A DNA stretch of 64,000 nt from Diploptera punctata (Eukaryota > Arthropoda > Insecta > Blattodea > Blaberidae): the NCBI GenBank assembly GCA_030220185.1, contig JASPKZ010003419.1, positions 999,501 to 1,063,500 of the forward strand. Direction: 5' to 3'. The stretch's first letter is position 1. Each line of letters starts with the position of its first letter. The position numbers and the translations under genes were made by a program. Below the pieces are notes generated by a model that saw nothing but the letters and a program-made list of their open reading frames with translations, was not told where the DNA came from and ran no database searches. Shown here in pieces: positions 43,899 through 54,841 of the stretch.

Positions 43899-45029
43899 TA
43901 TATAAAAATGAATGTTTGTTTGTTTGTTTGTTTGTACTTTATGCGCGGTCATACCGTTGATCCGATTGTGATAGAGTTTCTTGCAAAATGTTCAGGAGAT
44001 TCCTGGGATGAACATAGGCTATAAGACAGTTGTGATACTCAACTCTTACACCCTTAAAAATCGCCCTTTGTAGTGGAAAACGTGAAAAAAGTAGCTCTTT
44101 GGACGCTTAAATTGCTAACGCTGCCTAAACCATAACAAATACACAAAATTAATGTACACAGAATTGAATATCTCAAAAAGCTCTACAAAAAAGTCCGCGA
44201 CAGCACATGTTTATCTCTTACGGATAACTCACAATAACCAATTTTGTTAATTTGCTCATTTATGCCAACAAGATCGAGAGAAGTAGATTCCCGGGCAACA
44301 CCGGGTAATCAGCACGGGAAATCTTAAAATAATTACGATATACATTTATAATTATTTTTCATTCTACTTATTCAACTTATCATAAGAAGTACATTAATTT
44401 TTGTCTTTCAGCTGATTTATGCCAAGAAGATCGAGATGAGTAGATTCCCGGACAACGCCGGGTAAACAGCACGGGGTATCTAAAAATAATTACGATATAA
44501 ATTTTTCCATTCACTTATTTAACTAAACATAAAACACATTCATTTTCGTATTTCAGCTCATTTATGTCAAGATCGGGATAAGTAGATTTCCGGGCAACGC
44601 CGGGTAATCAGCACAGGAAATCTTAAAATAATTACGATATACATTTATAATTATTTTTCATTCTACTTATTCAACTTATCATAAGAAGAACATTAATTTT
44701 TGTCTTTCAGCTGATTTATGCCAAGAAGATCGAGATGAGTAGATTCCCGGACAACGCCGGCTAAACAGCACGGGGTATCTAAAAATAATTACGATATAAA
44801 TTTTTCCATTCACTTATTTAACTAAACATAAAACACATTCATTTTCGTATTTCAGCTCATTTATGTCAAGATCGGGATAAGTAGATTTCCGGGCAACGCC
44901 GGGTAATCAGCACGGGGTATCTAATATATATATATAAATTATTTTTCCTGTTACTTATTCAACTAAACATAAAAACACATTAATTTTAATTTATTTAGGC
45001 GTAGCAGCGCCCGCCGGGTATTAGCTAGT
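43899..45029 (+). mobile_element. Helitron-like element with tandemly repeated 3' ends
   Basis: Starts TATATAAAAATGAATG-(TTTG)n and finishes CGCCGGGTATTAGCTAGT. From 44274 the terminal hairpin region (GATTCCCGGGCAACRCCGGG, GTAATCAGCACGGG) is repeated five times at about 150 bp spacing, as an alternating pair of two subtypes with a 301 bp higher-order period (for example 44427 and 44728). Non-autonomous; no Rep/helicase. Confidence 0.75.
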
Positions 45030-45040
45030 TTATATATAAA

Positions 45041-45740
45041 AACTAGATAAAACCCGGCGTGCGTAGCTACGTCTAAATAAATGAAGTATTAAAGGTTAAT
45101 TAAATTAGGCTAAATGGTATACGATGACACGAAACATACAAGGCAGTTGCTAGTCAAGTTTTTAATTTCGGATTTCAGGTAAATATGCCCTTCTAATACT
45201 TGGATTTCGCTCATTTTTGGATAATTTCTACATCGGTTTATTTTAATACGATATACTGAGTTTCGTTGTGAAACATCGAAAATTGTGACAGCTAGAGCGA
45301 TTTTTAAATTTTCACTTCAGGTGAACTCCTACATCTAATGATTCTAGAGGATCCAATTGTAAATGTAAACCATCCAGGAACTCAATCAAACACACACAAA
45401 ACATTTAATCAAAATTAGTCCAGTCGTTTAGGCAGTTTTTAATTTCGGATTTCAGGTATATCTCCACTTCTAATTGTCGGATTTCGCTAATTTTTTGATA
45501 ATACCTACGTCGGTTTATTTTAATACGATATACTGAGTTTCGTTGTGAAACATCTAAAATTGTGACAGCTAGAGCGAATTATAAATTTTCACTTCAGGTG
45601 AACTCCTACATCTAATGTTTTTAGAGGGTCCAATTGTGAATCGAAGGACCCACTCCAACACACACACAAAAATTCTTCAAAATCGGTCCAGTCGTTTAGG
45701 AGGAGTTCAGTGACAAACACGCGTACACAAGAATTATGAG
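45041..45740 (-). mobile_element. Helitron-like element with internal 277 bp tandem duplication
   Basis: The left border AACTAGATAAAACCCGGCGTG is the inverted form of the terminal hairpin and CTAGTT. Two internal units start at 45157 and 45434 (AGTTTTTAATTTCGGATTTC) and share CGATATACTGAGTTTCGTTG and AATCGGTCCAGTCGTTTAGG-type sequence. It abuts the previous element tail to tail at 45030-45040. Confidence 0.7.
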
Positions 45741-45831
45741 TCTGTCTGTCCTTTTATGGGCTCAAAAACTACTTGACAGAGTTGAATAGGGTTTTCACAA
45801 TCATTTAGAGATTTTTTCTGCGACTATTTAA

Positions 45832-46980
45832 CTCATGCCCCAAATGGGAGTCAATGACCAATCACATTTCAATGAATTTTGATTTACGACCAATCACAGT
45901 CATTTTTCACCTCGATTTTATCAATTTAATTTTATCACTTTAAAATCAAGCTCCTCGTTTTTAACATTCTGAATAGGCAGAGCATTATGTTGCAGTGACT
46001 GATTCTCTAAGAAATATATTGAATATAATAATTTATATATTAAGATGTAAGAATTCTAGAATGCATGTGGCTACCAGATTGTATATCCATCCATAGTAAT
46101 TCTGCCCGAAGGCAGGTCCTTCACTGCAATCATAGCATTTTCATGCTATGCTTGCAGCTTTACTAGGGAATTGTGTAGGTGTGGTAGCTTCCCGTTGCTT
46201 TCCACACCGGTGAAGGATGATGATGATAATGACAATGTTAAGGATGATGGCCATATGATTTCGGGGACCGTTTGGGCCTTAAAGTTTTCCTGACATTTGT
46301 CTTACAGGTGAGGAAAAACCCCGATAAAAACCTCACCCAGAAAAACTGGCCCGACCGGGGATCGAACCCGGGCCCGCTGCGTGACAACGCAGCACGCTAC
46401 CTCGAGACCACAGCGGTGGACAGATTGTATATATAGTGAACGAATGTAACCAGATAGTGCTTGCGGGAGATAATATAAAATATTTTATATAGCAATTTAT
46501 TATACCAAAAAACACTGTTTGCACTTTCTTAAGCGTATTATTTCCCAGGAATTTACGTTCCAGAAAAATATAACTGACATATTTACATCATAGGGCATCA
46601 GAAATTAATTAATAACCTATAATGTTGATTATAAAATTCTCCACTAGGGCGCATTCTTACAATATTGCGATCCTCTGCCAATTAATAATATGATCTGGCT
46701 GTAATGATGAACAAATGAAGCAAAACCATTACAATAGTTTCTCATGTGTTTTCAAACATCGCCGTTTACATTAAATATATAAATATTTTAAAATAAGTAT
46801 ATATAAATAATGATTTCTGAGTAAACAGCTTAATTTTATTCGTTAAATAGTCCTAACAAATGCTATTCTTTGATTTCCAAATCCTCTAGATAAATTCATT
46901 CCTCATTTCGTGAGTCGTGAATTTATCGATAATTTGGAAATCACTCGTGGCATTACTTATGAGAATGAATATATAAAATA
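45832..46980 (+). repeat. Repeat X, copy split by SINE S2
   Basis: X sequence at 45832-46086 and 46422-46980, collinear with 58937-59632 (GACTATTTAACTCATGCCCC, GGGAGTCAATGACCAATCAC). It ends in a palindrome of about 90 bp (46870-46960) around CTCATTTCGTGAG. Confidence 0.8.
46087..46421 (-). mobile_element. SINE S2, full length, with target duplication
   Basis: Intact head, B box and tail, flanked by the perfect 11 bp duplication AGATTGTATAT (46076-46086 and 46422-46432). One of the youngest S2 copies here. Confidence 0.92.
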
Positions 46981-47165
46981 TAATTATCGTACGTACTATA
47001 GGGCCGGAACTAAAAAAAAATCCCTTTCTGGACATATAAATGGCTTACGCTGCCTAAATCATAACAGTTACACCAAATTAATGTATACCCAATTGGATAT
47101 CTCAAAAAACTCTACAAAAAAAATCCGCGACAGCATGTGTCTATCTTTCACGGATAACTCACTAA

Positions 47166-48003
47166 CTAACTCACTGGCACTATCGAACCCATAGGTTCAT
47201 GGCCGCACGGACATAAGCTCTCCATACATCCCTATCCTGAGCCAATGTTTTCTAATCATCTCCTATATAATCTACTTCCCTCAAATCATAGTTAATGTTT
47301 ATTCTCCCACCTCATTCTTTGTCTACCAACTGGGCGTTTTCCCTCTGGTTTTCCTACAAGAAGCTTCCATGCACGCCTTTCATCCCTCATTCGTGCCACA
47401 TGCCCTGCCCATCGCAGTCTACGAGACTTAACTGTTCTTATTATATGTGGCTTCCTATAAAGACAGTGTAATTCACTGTTATGCAGTCTTCTCCATTCAC
47501 CTGTCTGTCCATCTCTCTTTGTTCCAAAAATGTTCCTAAGAACTTTATTCTCAAATACTCGTAATCTCCTTTCCTTCCTTAAAGTAAGAGTCCATGTTTC
47601 GCACCCATATAATATAACTGGTAGAATAATAGTTTTATATATTTTCAGTTTAACGTTTTTGAAAGGAGTTGGGACATCAAAAAAAAAAAGTAAAGTGATC
47701 CCACAACAGGCCCGGAGGCCCTTGGGGTAGTAGGAGTTTAAGGCTCCCACTTTTTCTAGACAATCGACACTTTATGTCAGCCGGGTTGTCAGCCCTGCGT
47801 GACGGCCACCTTTACCCCAGAACAAGCGTCTGGTACTCATTTCCGTTAGAGGCTGAGTCGACCCCAGGGCCATAGTGCCGCAAGAGGATTTGGATGAGTT
47901 TAAAAATCCTGACCCCAACGGGACTTGAACCCTCGACCCTCCAGCTTGTAGCTCAGTGCCTTAACCACTACGCTACGGGACATCAAAAGTCTCTGTAATG
48001 CAT
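47166..48003 (-). mobile_element. LINE-A insertion split by SINE S3
   Basis: LINE-A 3' 540 bp, at 47166-47682 and 47977-48003. Its 5' truncation lies in the A-L-Q-R-L-L segment. S3 entered at GGGACATCAAAA. Confidence 0.9.
47683..47976 (-). mobile_element. SINE S3 in LINE-A, with target duplication
   Basis: Perfect 12 bp duplication GGGACATCAAAA (47671-47682 and 47977-47988). Full tRNA-like head (minus strand GGGTTCAAGTCCC) and GGGATCACTTTACTTTTT tail. Confidence 0.93.
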
Positions 48004-48059
48004 AACTCACAATAACCATTTTTGTCTTTCAGCTCAGTGATGCCAACGTTTCCATAGTT

Positions 48060-48380
48060 TGCTATGTACCAACTTTAAAAAATCTGCCGTCTTGAAAATC
48101 TGGAGGCCAGACTGAGATATTAAACTGCAGTAATTATAATGATATAGAGTCCGGAGCCCGGATTTGTCCGGGTCGGCGACCTATTGATCCACACCCTTAG
48201 CACGGGGCTAGTGTTACAATACAGTCTCTCTGTCTAATTCAGTCCCCAAAAACACGCATTTACGACCTTCACTCCACATAGTTAGGCTAATGGATGTGAA
48301 CAGAGGTAACAATTAATATCTTATGAAAAAACTTATATCTCTGCATCTAATTATATCACATTATTATAATTTTTGTTTGT
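48060..48380. other. Unassigned sequence
   Basis: GC-richer stretch near 48160-48200; no assignment. Confidence 0.3.
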
Positions 48381-48412
48381 TAAAGGATGCATTTCACTTT
48401 AAAAAAGTATAT

Positions 48413-48945
48413 TCATTGCAGAGACTCTTGATGTCCCAACTCCTTTCAAAAAACGTTAAACTGAAAATATATAAAACTGTTATTCTACCAGTTATATTAT
48501 ATGGATGTGAAACATGGACTCTTACTTTAAGGGAGGGAAGGAGATTTCGAGTTTATGAGAATAAAGTACTTAGGAACATTTTTGGACCAAAGAGAGATGA
48601 ACAGACAGGTGAATGGAGAAGACTACATAACAATGAACTACATGGTCTTTTTAGGAAGCCAGATATAATAAGAACAGTTAAGTCTCGTAGACTGCGATGG
48701 GCAGGACATGTTGCACGTATGGGGAATGAAAGACGTGCATGGAAGCTTCTTGTGGGAAAGCCAGAGGGAAAACGCCCAATTGGTAGACCAAGAATGAGGT
48801 GGGAGAATAACATTAACCATGATTTGAGGGAAATAGATTATACAGAAATGATTGGAAAGTATTAGCTCAGGATAGGGATATATGGAGAGCTTATGTCCGC
48901 GCGGCCATCAACCTACGGGTACGATAGTGCCAGTGAGTAAGTAAG
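48413..48945 (+). mobile_element. LINE-A insertion, 150-codon open C-terminus
   Basis: Opens at the L-Q-R-L-L-M-S-Q segment and is readable to E-I-D-Y-T-E, where a one-base loss changes frame before the C-terminal V-W-R-A-Y. Both flanks carry AAAGGATRCATTTCAC and AAAAAAGTATA (48384-48411 and 48947-48976), a target duplication of about 30 bp. Confidence 0.9.
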
Positions 48946-49073
48946 TAAAGGATACATTTCACATTAAAAAAGTATAGGGTAAGGTTGCCTAATTCCGTGA
49001 TAGTTTTTACGTGTTTTGTGCAAATGTAACAGTTTAGATAACGGTGACAAAATATGAATACAGGAACACAGTA

Positions 49074-50610
49074 CAGTAAAACCTGCTCAAAGCGGAATCG
49101 CATGGGACCATTTTTTTCCACATTAGACAAATTTTCGCATTACAAAAAACTAAAACTTATTAATAATCTTATTCGAAATATGATGGCAGAAGCCTTGCGA
49201 GATGTTGGATACACAGTTTATGAGGAAGTTCATGGTGTGGCCACTAATGGGAGTAACAGAGAATAGATATTATTGCATTTAGACCATCTTCTAAAATTGG
49301 TATGATATTAGATTCCACAATCTGTTTTGAGACTCATAGTGGCCAACCTGAGGAAGTTGACTGTGAAAACAAAGCCATATATGAGCCAACAATTGACTAT
49401 TACTAAGATAAATACCAACTAGATAGTACAACTGTCACAGGATTGATGATCGGGGCAAGAGGTACTATACCAGGATTCTTAGCCAAATTTTGGAATTCCT
49501 TAGATTTGGACAGGGTGTATCTTTCTAAAATTGTCATCGCTGCCATTAGATGATCAATTTAAATTTTAAGAAACCATATTTACAAAATTTCTACTTTATA
49601 GTATGTATACTTCAATTAGGCCTACAATTTGAATTTTTTAATATATTTACAAAATGTATTTCATCAATTCCAAAAGTTAATTGTCTGCATCACTTTGTCC
49701 TTGAGGCAATCCTCTAATGAGGAAAGTTGTATATAATAAAAAAAATTGAGTATCACATGTGTCTTTGTTACGTCCCTGAATTAATTGTAGTTCGGCTGCC
49801 TTTGATAAGTGAAGTATAGTATGTATGAGCGACATCGACGGTAACGCGCGAAAGAAAACAGTCCCGTTTCCTCAGCGTTAAAAATGTCTCCTAGGCGAGT
49901 ATCCTAAAATTAAAGTATGCAGTTTCGATTTCCGCTCACTAACTACGCTTTCGTCCACATCCTTTGATTCCCCGCAAATTTCATTTCACACTAAATTGTA
50001 TCGTCTTTTAAAACTGTCCAGCCAACCTAAATATGTCTTGAAATCGTTATTCTCTAGGGATTTAGCAACAGTTAGAGCTTGACTTTGGAGCATCGGTCCA
50101 GAAATTTGGAGATTTATCTTCAATCACTTGCACTTTTTGTTTAATGAGAATGATACATACGATTTAGCCATCTTAATTCCGTAAATTCAGAACGCTACCT
50201 GTGAAAGATCGGTCTCAGAACTTAAACTAATTTAAGATTTTATAGTGCAATGATTATTTGTAAAATAGGTATCTGCATTTCGCATAAAGGGTGTGCAATG
50301 AGGCCGAAATAAAATTTCAGGTACAAGTAGAATCTCTAGTTCACCCGGCGGCAGGAATCATCCTTACTATTTTTATGGCCTAACGAGAATTCAATGAAGT
50401 GGACACTAATTTATTTCTCTGTCTTTCCGCTTTATATATATTTTTTCATGAATTGTGTAGAAATATCCTCTCGTTTCCGCGTTGGAAAAATTCAATTTTA
50501 TGCTAAATAAATACACGTGAAATTACTATTATTTCGCCGGGACCAATAAATTTGTTCACATTGGATAAGTTTCCGCATTATTCACGTTCCGGATTAAACA
50601 AGTTTCACTG
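49074..50610. mobile_element. Pogo/Tigger-like element
   Basis: Inverted ends CAGTAAAACCTGCTCAAAGC and CAGTGAAACTTGTTTAATCC (right end read inward), TA on both sides (49072-49073, 50611-50612). Subterminal GCGGAAT and GGGACCA/GGTCCC motifs are shared. No transposase ORF; an R2-like LINE remnant lies inside. Confidence 0.7.
49120..49750 (+). pseudogene. R2-like LINE, restriction-like-endonuclease C-terminus
   Basis: The stretch 49138-49560 reads, across stops, as a K-L-K-L-I-N-N-L-I-R-N segment, L-R-D-V-G-Y-T-V-Y-E-E-V-H, R-x-I-D-I-I-A-F-R-P, D-S-T-I-C-F-E-T, E-P-T-I-D-Y-Y and G-L-M-I-G-A-R-G-T-I-P. That order fits the C-terminal endonuclease region of R2-type LINEs, with the I-D-I-I-A aspartate and a second aspartate 13-14 residues later as probable catalytic residues. 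Several stops make it dead. A 3' UTR and A-rich end follow near 49740. Confidence 0.6.
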
Positions 50611-50639
50611 TATTATGTTTTTACACATCTTCAGCGATC

Positions 50640-50790
50640 CTATCTTGTAGTATCGCTCACGAAGGATATGTCTCTAGGATTTTTCCATCCTACAAAGAAA
50701 AATCCACCTACCCGGCCGATCCTGAACCCAGGACTTCGGAAGAGCCATGGAACCTAGCCTTCAGACCGCGAGCGCTTTAACATTTAACCC
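50640..50790 (-). mobile_element. tRNA-headed SINE fragment related to S1
   Basis: Minus strand: GTTAAAGCGCTCGCGGTCTG (A-box region), CCTGGGTTCAGGATC (B-box-like), then GTAGGATGGAAAAATCC, which is also the start of the S1 body. Confidence 0.65.
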
Positions 50791-51290
50791 ACAAACAATT
50801 TAAAACATAGAGACAATAGTATATGAGAGGCAAGGGTAACTGTGGCCTACACTTGCAGGCCTTGGTAAGAAGATATAGATGACGTCATGTTGAGTTAGAC
50901 ACAACAGACGAACACGTGTTCTAAGAAACAATCTGTTACGGTACACCCACCGCACCCCTGTGCAGCTGTGGGCGGGAGTCACTTTCCACTCTAATCACCT
51001 CTAAGTCCCAAGTCCAACATTTGTTCATCTATTTTTATAAATCTAATGGATGACTATTTATAGCAAGAATATTACTGACTAATACACGGCGTGCTCTGTT
51101 ACGCCTAAATATATTAAATGTGTTTTTTTTATTTAGACCTAGTGTTAAATAACTAGAAATAATAATTATAAATTTATATTGCTCTTATTTTTTGATACCC
51201 CGTGCTGATCACCCGGCGTTGTCCCGGAATCTGCTTATCCTGAACTTCCTGGCATCAATGAGCTTAAAGATAAAAATGGTTATTGTGAGT

Positions 51291-52467
51291 TAGAGGATGA
51301 AGAAGGCCTACAACCCAATGGTATTAATAAGCTGTTAGTTTATGCTGATGATGTAGTACTATTGGGCGATAGCGAGGAGATACTAAAGGCCAATACGCAC
51401 ACACTATTGAGTAACACTAAGAAATTGGGACTGGAAGTAAATATTAATAAAACTAAATACATGATCACACATAGAAATACATTATATAATGGAAATGGAC
51501 AGCTAATGACAAATGAGGGAAATTTTGAAGTGGCTGCGAATTCAAATACCTAGGAACAATAATTACAAATAGGAATGAAATGCACCAAGAAATTAAACAT
51601 AGGCTCAATTCTGGAAATGCGTGTTATTATGCATCATACGCACTCTTGACGTCCCAACTGAAAATATACAAAACTATTGTTCCATCCATCCATAGTAATT
51701 CTTCCCGAGGGCAGGTCCTTCACTGCAATCATTGAATGTTCAATGCTATGCTTTGCAGCTTTACTAGGGAATTATAGGTGTGGTAGCTTCCCGTTGCTTT
51801 CCACACCGGTGATGATGATGGCCGGATGATTTTCGGGGACCATTGGGCCCTAAGCTTTCTGACATGTATCTTAAAGGTGAGGAAAAACTCCGAAGAAAAC
51901 CTCACCCAGGAGTTTGTCCCGACCGGTAATTAAAACCGGGCCCGCTGCGTGACAAGGCAGCACGCTACCTCGAGACCACAGCGGTGGACTAAACTATTAT
52001 TCTACCAGTTATATTATATGGATAAGAAACATGGACTCTTACTTTAAGGGAAGAAAAGAGATTACGAGTATTTGAGAATACATTTCTTAGGAATTTTTTT
52101 GGACTAAACAGAGATGAACAGACAGGTGAATGGAGAAGACTGCATAACAGTGAAGTACATGGTCTTTATAAGAACCCAGATATAACAAGAACAAATAAGT
52201 CTCGTAGACTGCGATGAGCAGGACACGTGGCATATATGGGGAATGAAAGACGTGCATGGAAACTGCTTGTAGGAAACCCAGAGGGAAAATGCCCAGTTGG
52301 TAGACCAAGAATGAGGTGGGAGAATAACATTAACTATGAAATGAGGGAAGTAGATTATACAGGGAATGATTGGAAAACATTAGCTCAGGGTTGGGATGTA
52401 TGGAGAACTTATATCCGCGCGGCCATGAACCTATGGATTCGATAGTTCCAGTGAGTTAGTTAGTTTA
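51291..52467 (+). mobile_element. LINE-A insertion split by SINE S2
   Basis: LINE-A at 51291-51680 (includes the V-Y-A-D-D-V-V-L-L box and K-T-K-Y-M) and 51990-52467 (Y-G-x-E-T-W, G-R-P-R-M-R-W and tail GTGAGTTAGTTAG). About 110 bp between the P-Q-L and K-I-Y-K segments is reduced, and frameshifts are present. Confidence 0.9.
51681..51989 (-). mobile_element. SINE S2 in LINE-A
   Basis: Full-length minus-strand copy with AAACTATTRTT on both sides (51670-51680, 51991-52001). Confidence 0.9.
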
Positions 52468-52644
52468 TAAATTATATGTAAAAGATAGACATATGCAGTC
52501 GGGGACTTTTTCTGTAGAATTTTTTGAGATATTCAATTCTGTGTAGGCTACATTATGTTGGTGCATCTCCTATGGTTTGTGCTGTGTAAGCCATTTAAGC
52601 GTACAAAAAGCGAACTTTTTAGTACACCGATACCCATGCGGCTA

Positions 52645-52668
52645 TATATATATATATATATATATATT
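52645..52668. repeat. (TA)n tract
   Basis: TA dinucleotide run within Helitron-like sequence. Confidence 0.9.
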
Positions 52669-52837
52669 TTTTCAAGCCCTATAGTACGTACGGTAATATT
52701 TTATAACGTTATTTGTCCCAAAAAATCACACTCAGAACGGTAAAGTAGTTTCCGAGTCCATAAAGGACAGACAGACTCACAGACGTTCATTTTTATACAA
52801 GAAGACGATGTCCAATTTGATATGTTTACATTAATAA

Positions 52838-52972
52838 AGATTCCTGACATTTGTCTTACAGGTGAGAAAAACCCTAAAACAATAAAACATCACCCAGGAA
52901 AGTTGTCCCGGGATCGAACCGGACATGCTGCGTACGTGGCAGCGATTCTACCACGAAACCACAGCGGTGGAC
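52838..52972 (-). mobile_element. SINE S2, 5' half
   Basis: GTCCACCGCTGTGGTTTCGT head at the right; the B-box region is deleted in part. Confidence 0.8.
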
Positions 52973-52974
52973 CG

Positions 52975-53530
52975 TCTTTCTAACCGATTCTCCTTAATTT
53001 TCATAATTCAACTTCTGGACTGAAGTTTAGAAATTTAATAAGGGCGTCGCTAGGATAAAGATTCAAGTCCTTGAATGGTAAAAAAAAAAATGTGTGCTTT
53101 AGAATCTCAAATCCTGTCTCGATAGGGCGAGTCCCTATAAAGCCCTTGCGGCGTGGCGCATGTAAAAGTATGGACAAAGGGAAATACTAAATTATGGCAA
53201 AGAGAAACAAATTAGATAAAGGAAGTTAATTTAGATAAATGAGTTTATCAAAACAAGAGACAACGAACAGGAAGTAGTTAATTTAAGTGAAGTTTTGCAG
53301 ATTATAATTTATGCTTGTAAAATATCAAATTAATTTGACAGCAGACAGTTATCAATTCAACACGAGGAAATTTTGCGAGAGAAAGTTGGCACATAAAAAG
53401 TGACTTACTATAAATGTACCATCAACACAGAAATTAAAAATAATAGCCAAATTGTACAAACACGCAGAATTCGGTAAGCATTATTTATTATAAATAAATA
53501 TTATCTATAAAAGTAGAGATTATTTGTACA
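52975..53530. other. Unassigned sequence
   Basis: A tRNA-like string at about 53113-53160 (TCCTGTCTCGATAGGGCGAG, minus strand unconvincing) is not enough for a call. The rest is AT-rich. Confidence 0.3.
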
Positions 53531-54128
53531 TCCATCCACAGTAATTCTGCCCGAAGGCAGGTCCTTCACTGCAATCATAGCATTTTCATGCTATGCTTAC
53601 AGCTTTACTAGGGAATTGTGTAGGTGGGGTAGCTTCCCGTTGCTTTCCACACCGGTGAAGATAATGGTAATGATGATAATGATAAGGATGATAAGGATGA
53701 TGATGATGACCATATGATTTCGGGGACTATTACTTTAAGGTAAGAAATGAGATTACGAGTATTTGAGAATACATTTCTTAGGATTTTTTGGACTAAACAG
53801 AGATGAACAGACAGGTGAATGGAGAAGATTTCATAACAGTGAAGTACATGGTCTTTATAAGAAGCCAGATATAACAAGAACAAATAAGTCTCGTAGACTG
53901 CGATGAGCAGGACATGTGGCATATATGAAGATGATAATGATAAGGATGATGATGATGGCCATATGATTTCGGGGACCGTTTGGGCCTTAAAATTGTCCTG
54001 ACATTTGTCTTACAGGTGAGGAAAAACCCCGATAAAAACCTCACCTAGAAAAACTGCCCCGACGGGGATCGAACTCGGGCCCGCTGTGTGACAAGGCAGC
54101 ACGCTACCTCGAGACCACAGCGGTGGAC
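53531..54128 (-). mobile_element. SINE S2 carrying a LINE-A patch
   Basis: S2 3' part 53531-53727 and 5' part 53928-54128 are separated by 200 bp of LINE-A. The S2 segment around ATGGCCATATGATTTCGGGG plus its (GAT)-rich module occurs on both sides of the patch, as if about 50 bp of SINE had been copied twice. Confidence 0.85.
53728..53927 (+). mobile_element. LINE-A patch copied from 52037-52240
   Basis: Shares private changes with 52037-52240 that other copies lack: ACATTTCTTAGG before TTTGGACTAAACAG, AGAACAAATAAGTCTCG, CGATGAGCAGGA and GTGGCATATATG. It has neither the LINE 3' end nor a tail, so it did not arrive by ordinary retrotransposition. Confidence 0.8.
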
Positions 54129-54841
54129 TTAGGAACAATAATTATAAACAGGAATATGGTACAAAAAGAAATTAAACTTCTTCTTCTTTTTCTTCTTCAC
54201 TTCATGGGCAAGGCAAAATGCCTGTTCCGCCTCACAGTTGTTCTGTCCATCTTTTCACTGGCCTTCCTACATTCCTTGAACCTCTTGGCTTGTAGTTAAA
54301 TGCTTGTTACGTTCGTTCTTCCTACATGTCTAAACAATTTTTCTCTACATTATTTGATTTTATCATTCAATGGATATATGTTTAGCTCTGTTCTTACATC
54401 TTCATAGATTTGGTTCAGGAAATGCATGCAATCACTCATTTTAAGGAAATTGTTCGTCCCAATTTCTCTGAAAAAACGTTAAGCTCAAAATATATAGAAG
54501 TATTATTCTCCCAGTTATATCATATGGATGCGAAATATAGACATTTTCTTTTAGGGAGGAGAAAAGATTACGAGTATTTGAGAATAAAGTTCTTAGGAAA
54601 ATTTTTGAACCAGAGAGAGATGTACGGACAGGTGAATGGAGAAGACTACAAAGAGTGGGCTATATGATCTTTATGGGAAACCAGATATAGGCCCTAATAA
54701 GAACAGTTAAATATCGTAGGCTACGATAGAAGGACATGCAGGAATGAATGAGGAATGAAAGAGGAGGTTGGAATCTCCTTGTAGAAAAACCAGAAGGAAA
54801 GAGCCCAGTAGGCAGGCCCAGAATGAAGATGGAGAATAATA
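54129..54841 (+). mobile_element. LINE-A fragment split by another LINE
   Basis: 54129-54180 (GGAACAATAATTATAAACAGG ...) and 54412-54841 (to a G-R-P-R-M-K segment). It is ended by the DNA element at 54842. Confidence 0.75.
54181..54411 (-). mobile_element. Short RTE-like LINE 3' fragment
   Basis: A pyrimidine-rich + strand beginning CTTCTTCTTTTTCTTCTTC is the inverted tail of a LINE whose minus strand has R-N-V-G-R-P-V-K-R-W-like coding. Family not resolved. Confidence 0.45.

Larger units (their letters stand above)
47000..48050 (+). mobile_element. Helitron-like element split by LINE-A
   Basis: Helitron-like sequence (47000-47165 and 48004-48050) matches 44080-44260. LINE-A lies between, with ATAACTCAC on both sides. 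Confidence 0.7.
51078..52800 (-). mobile_element. Helitron-like element split by LINE-A
   Basis: Left part 51078-51290 (CACGGCGTGCTCTGTTACGC and a hairpin-type CACCCGGCGTTGTCCCGG) and right part 52468-52800 (GCAGTCGGGGACTTTTTCTG, CATTTTTATACAAG). LINE-A sits at TTGTGAGTTA, the same site as in the 47000 element. Confidence 0.7.
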
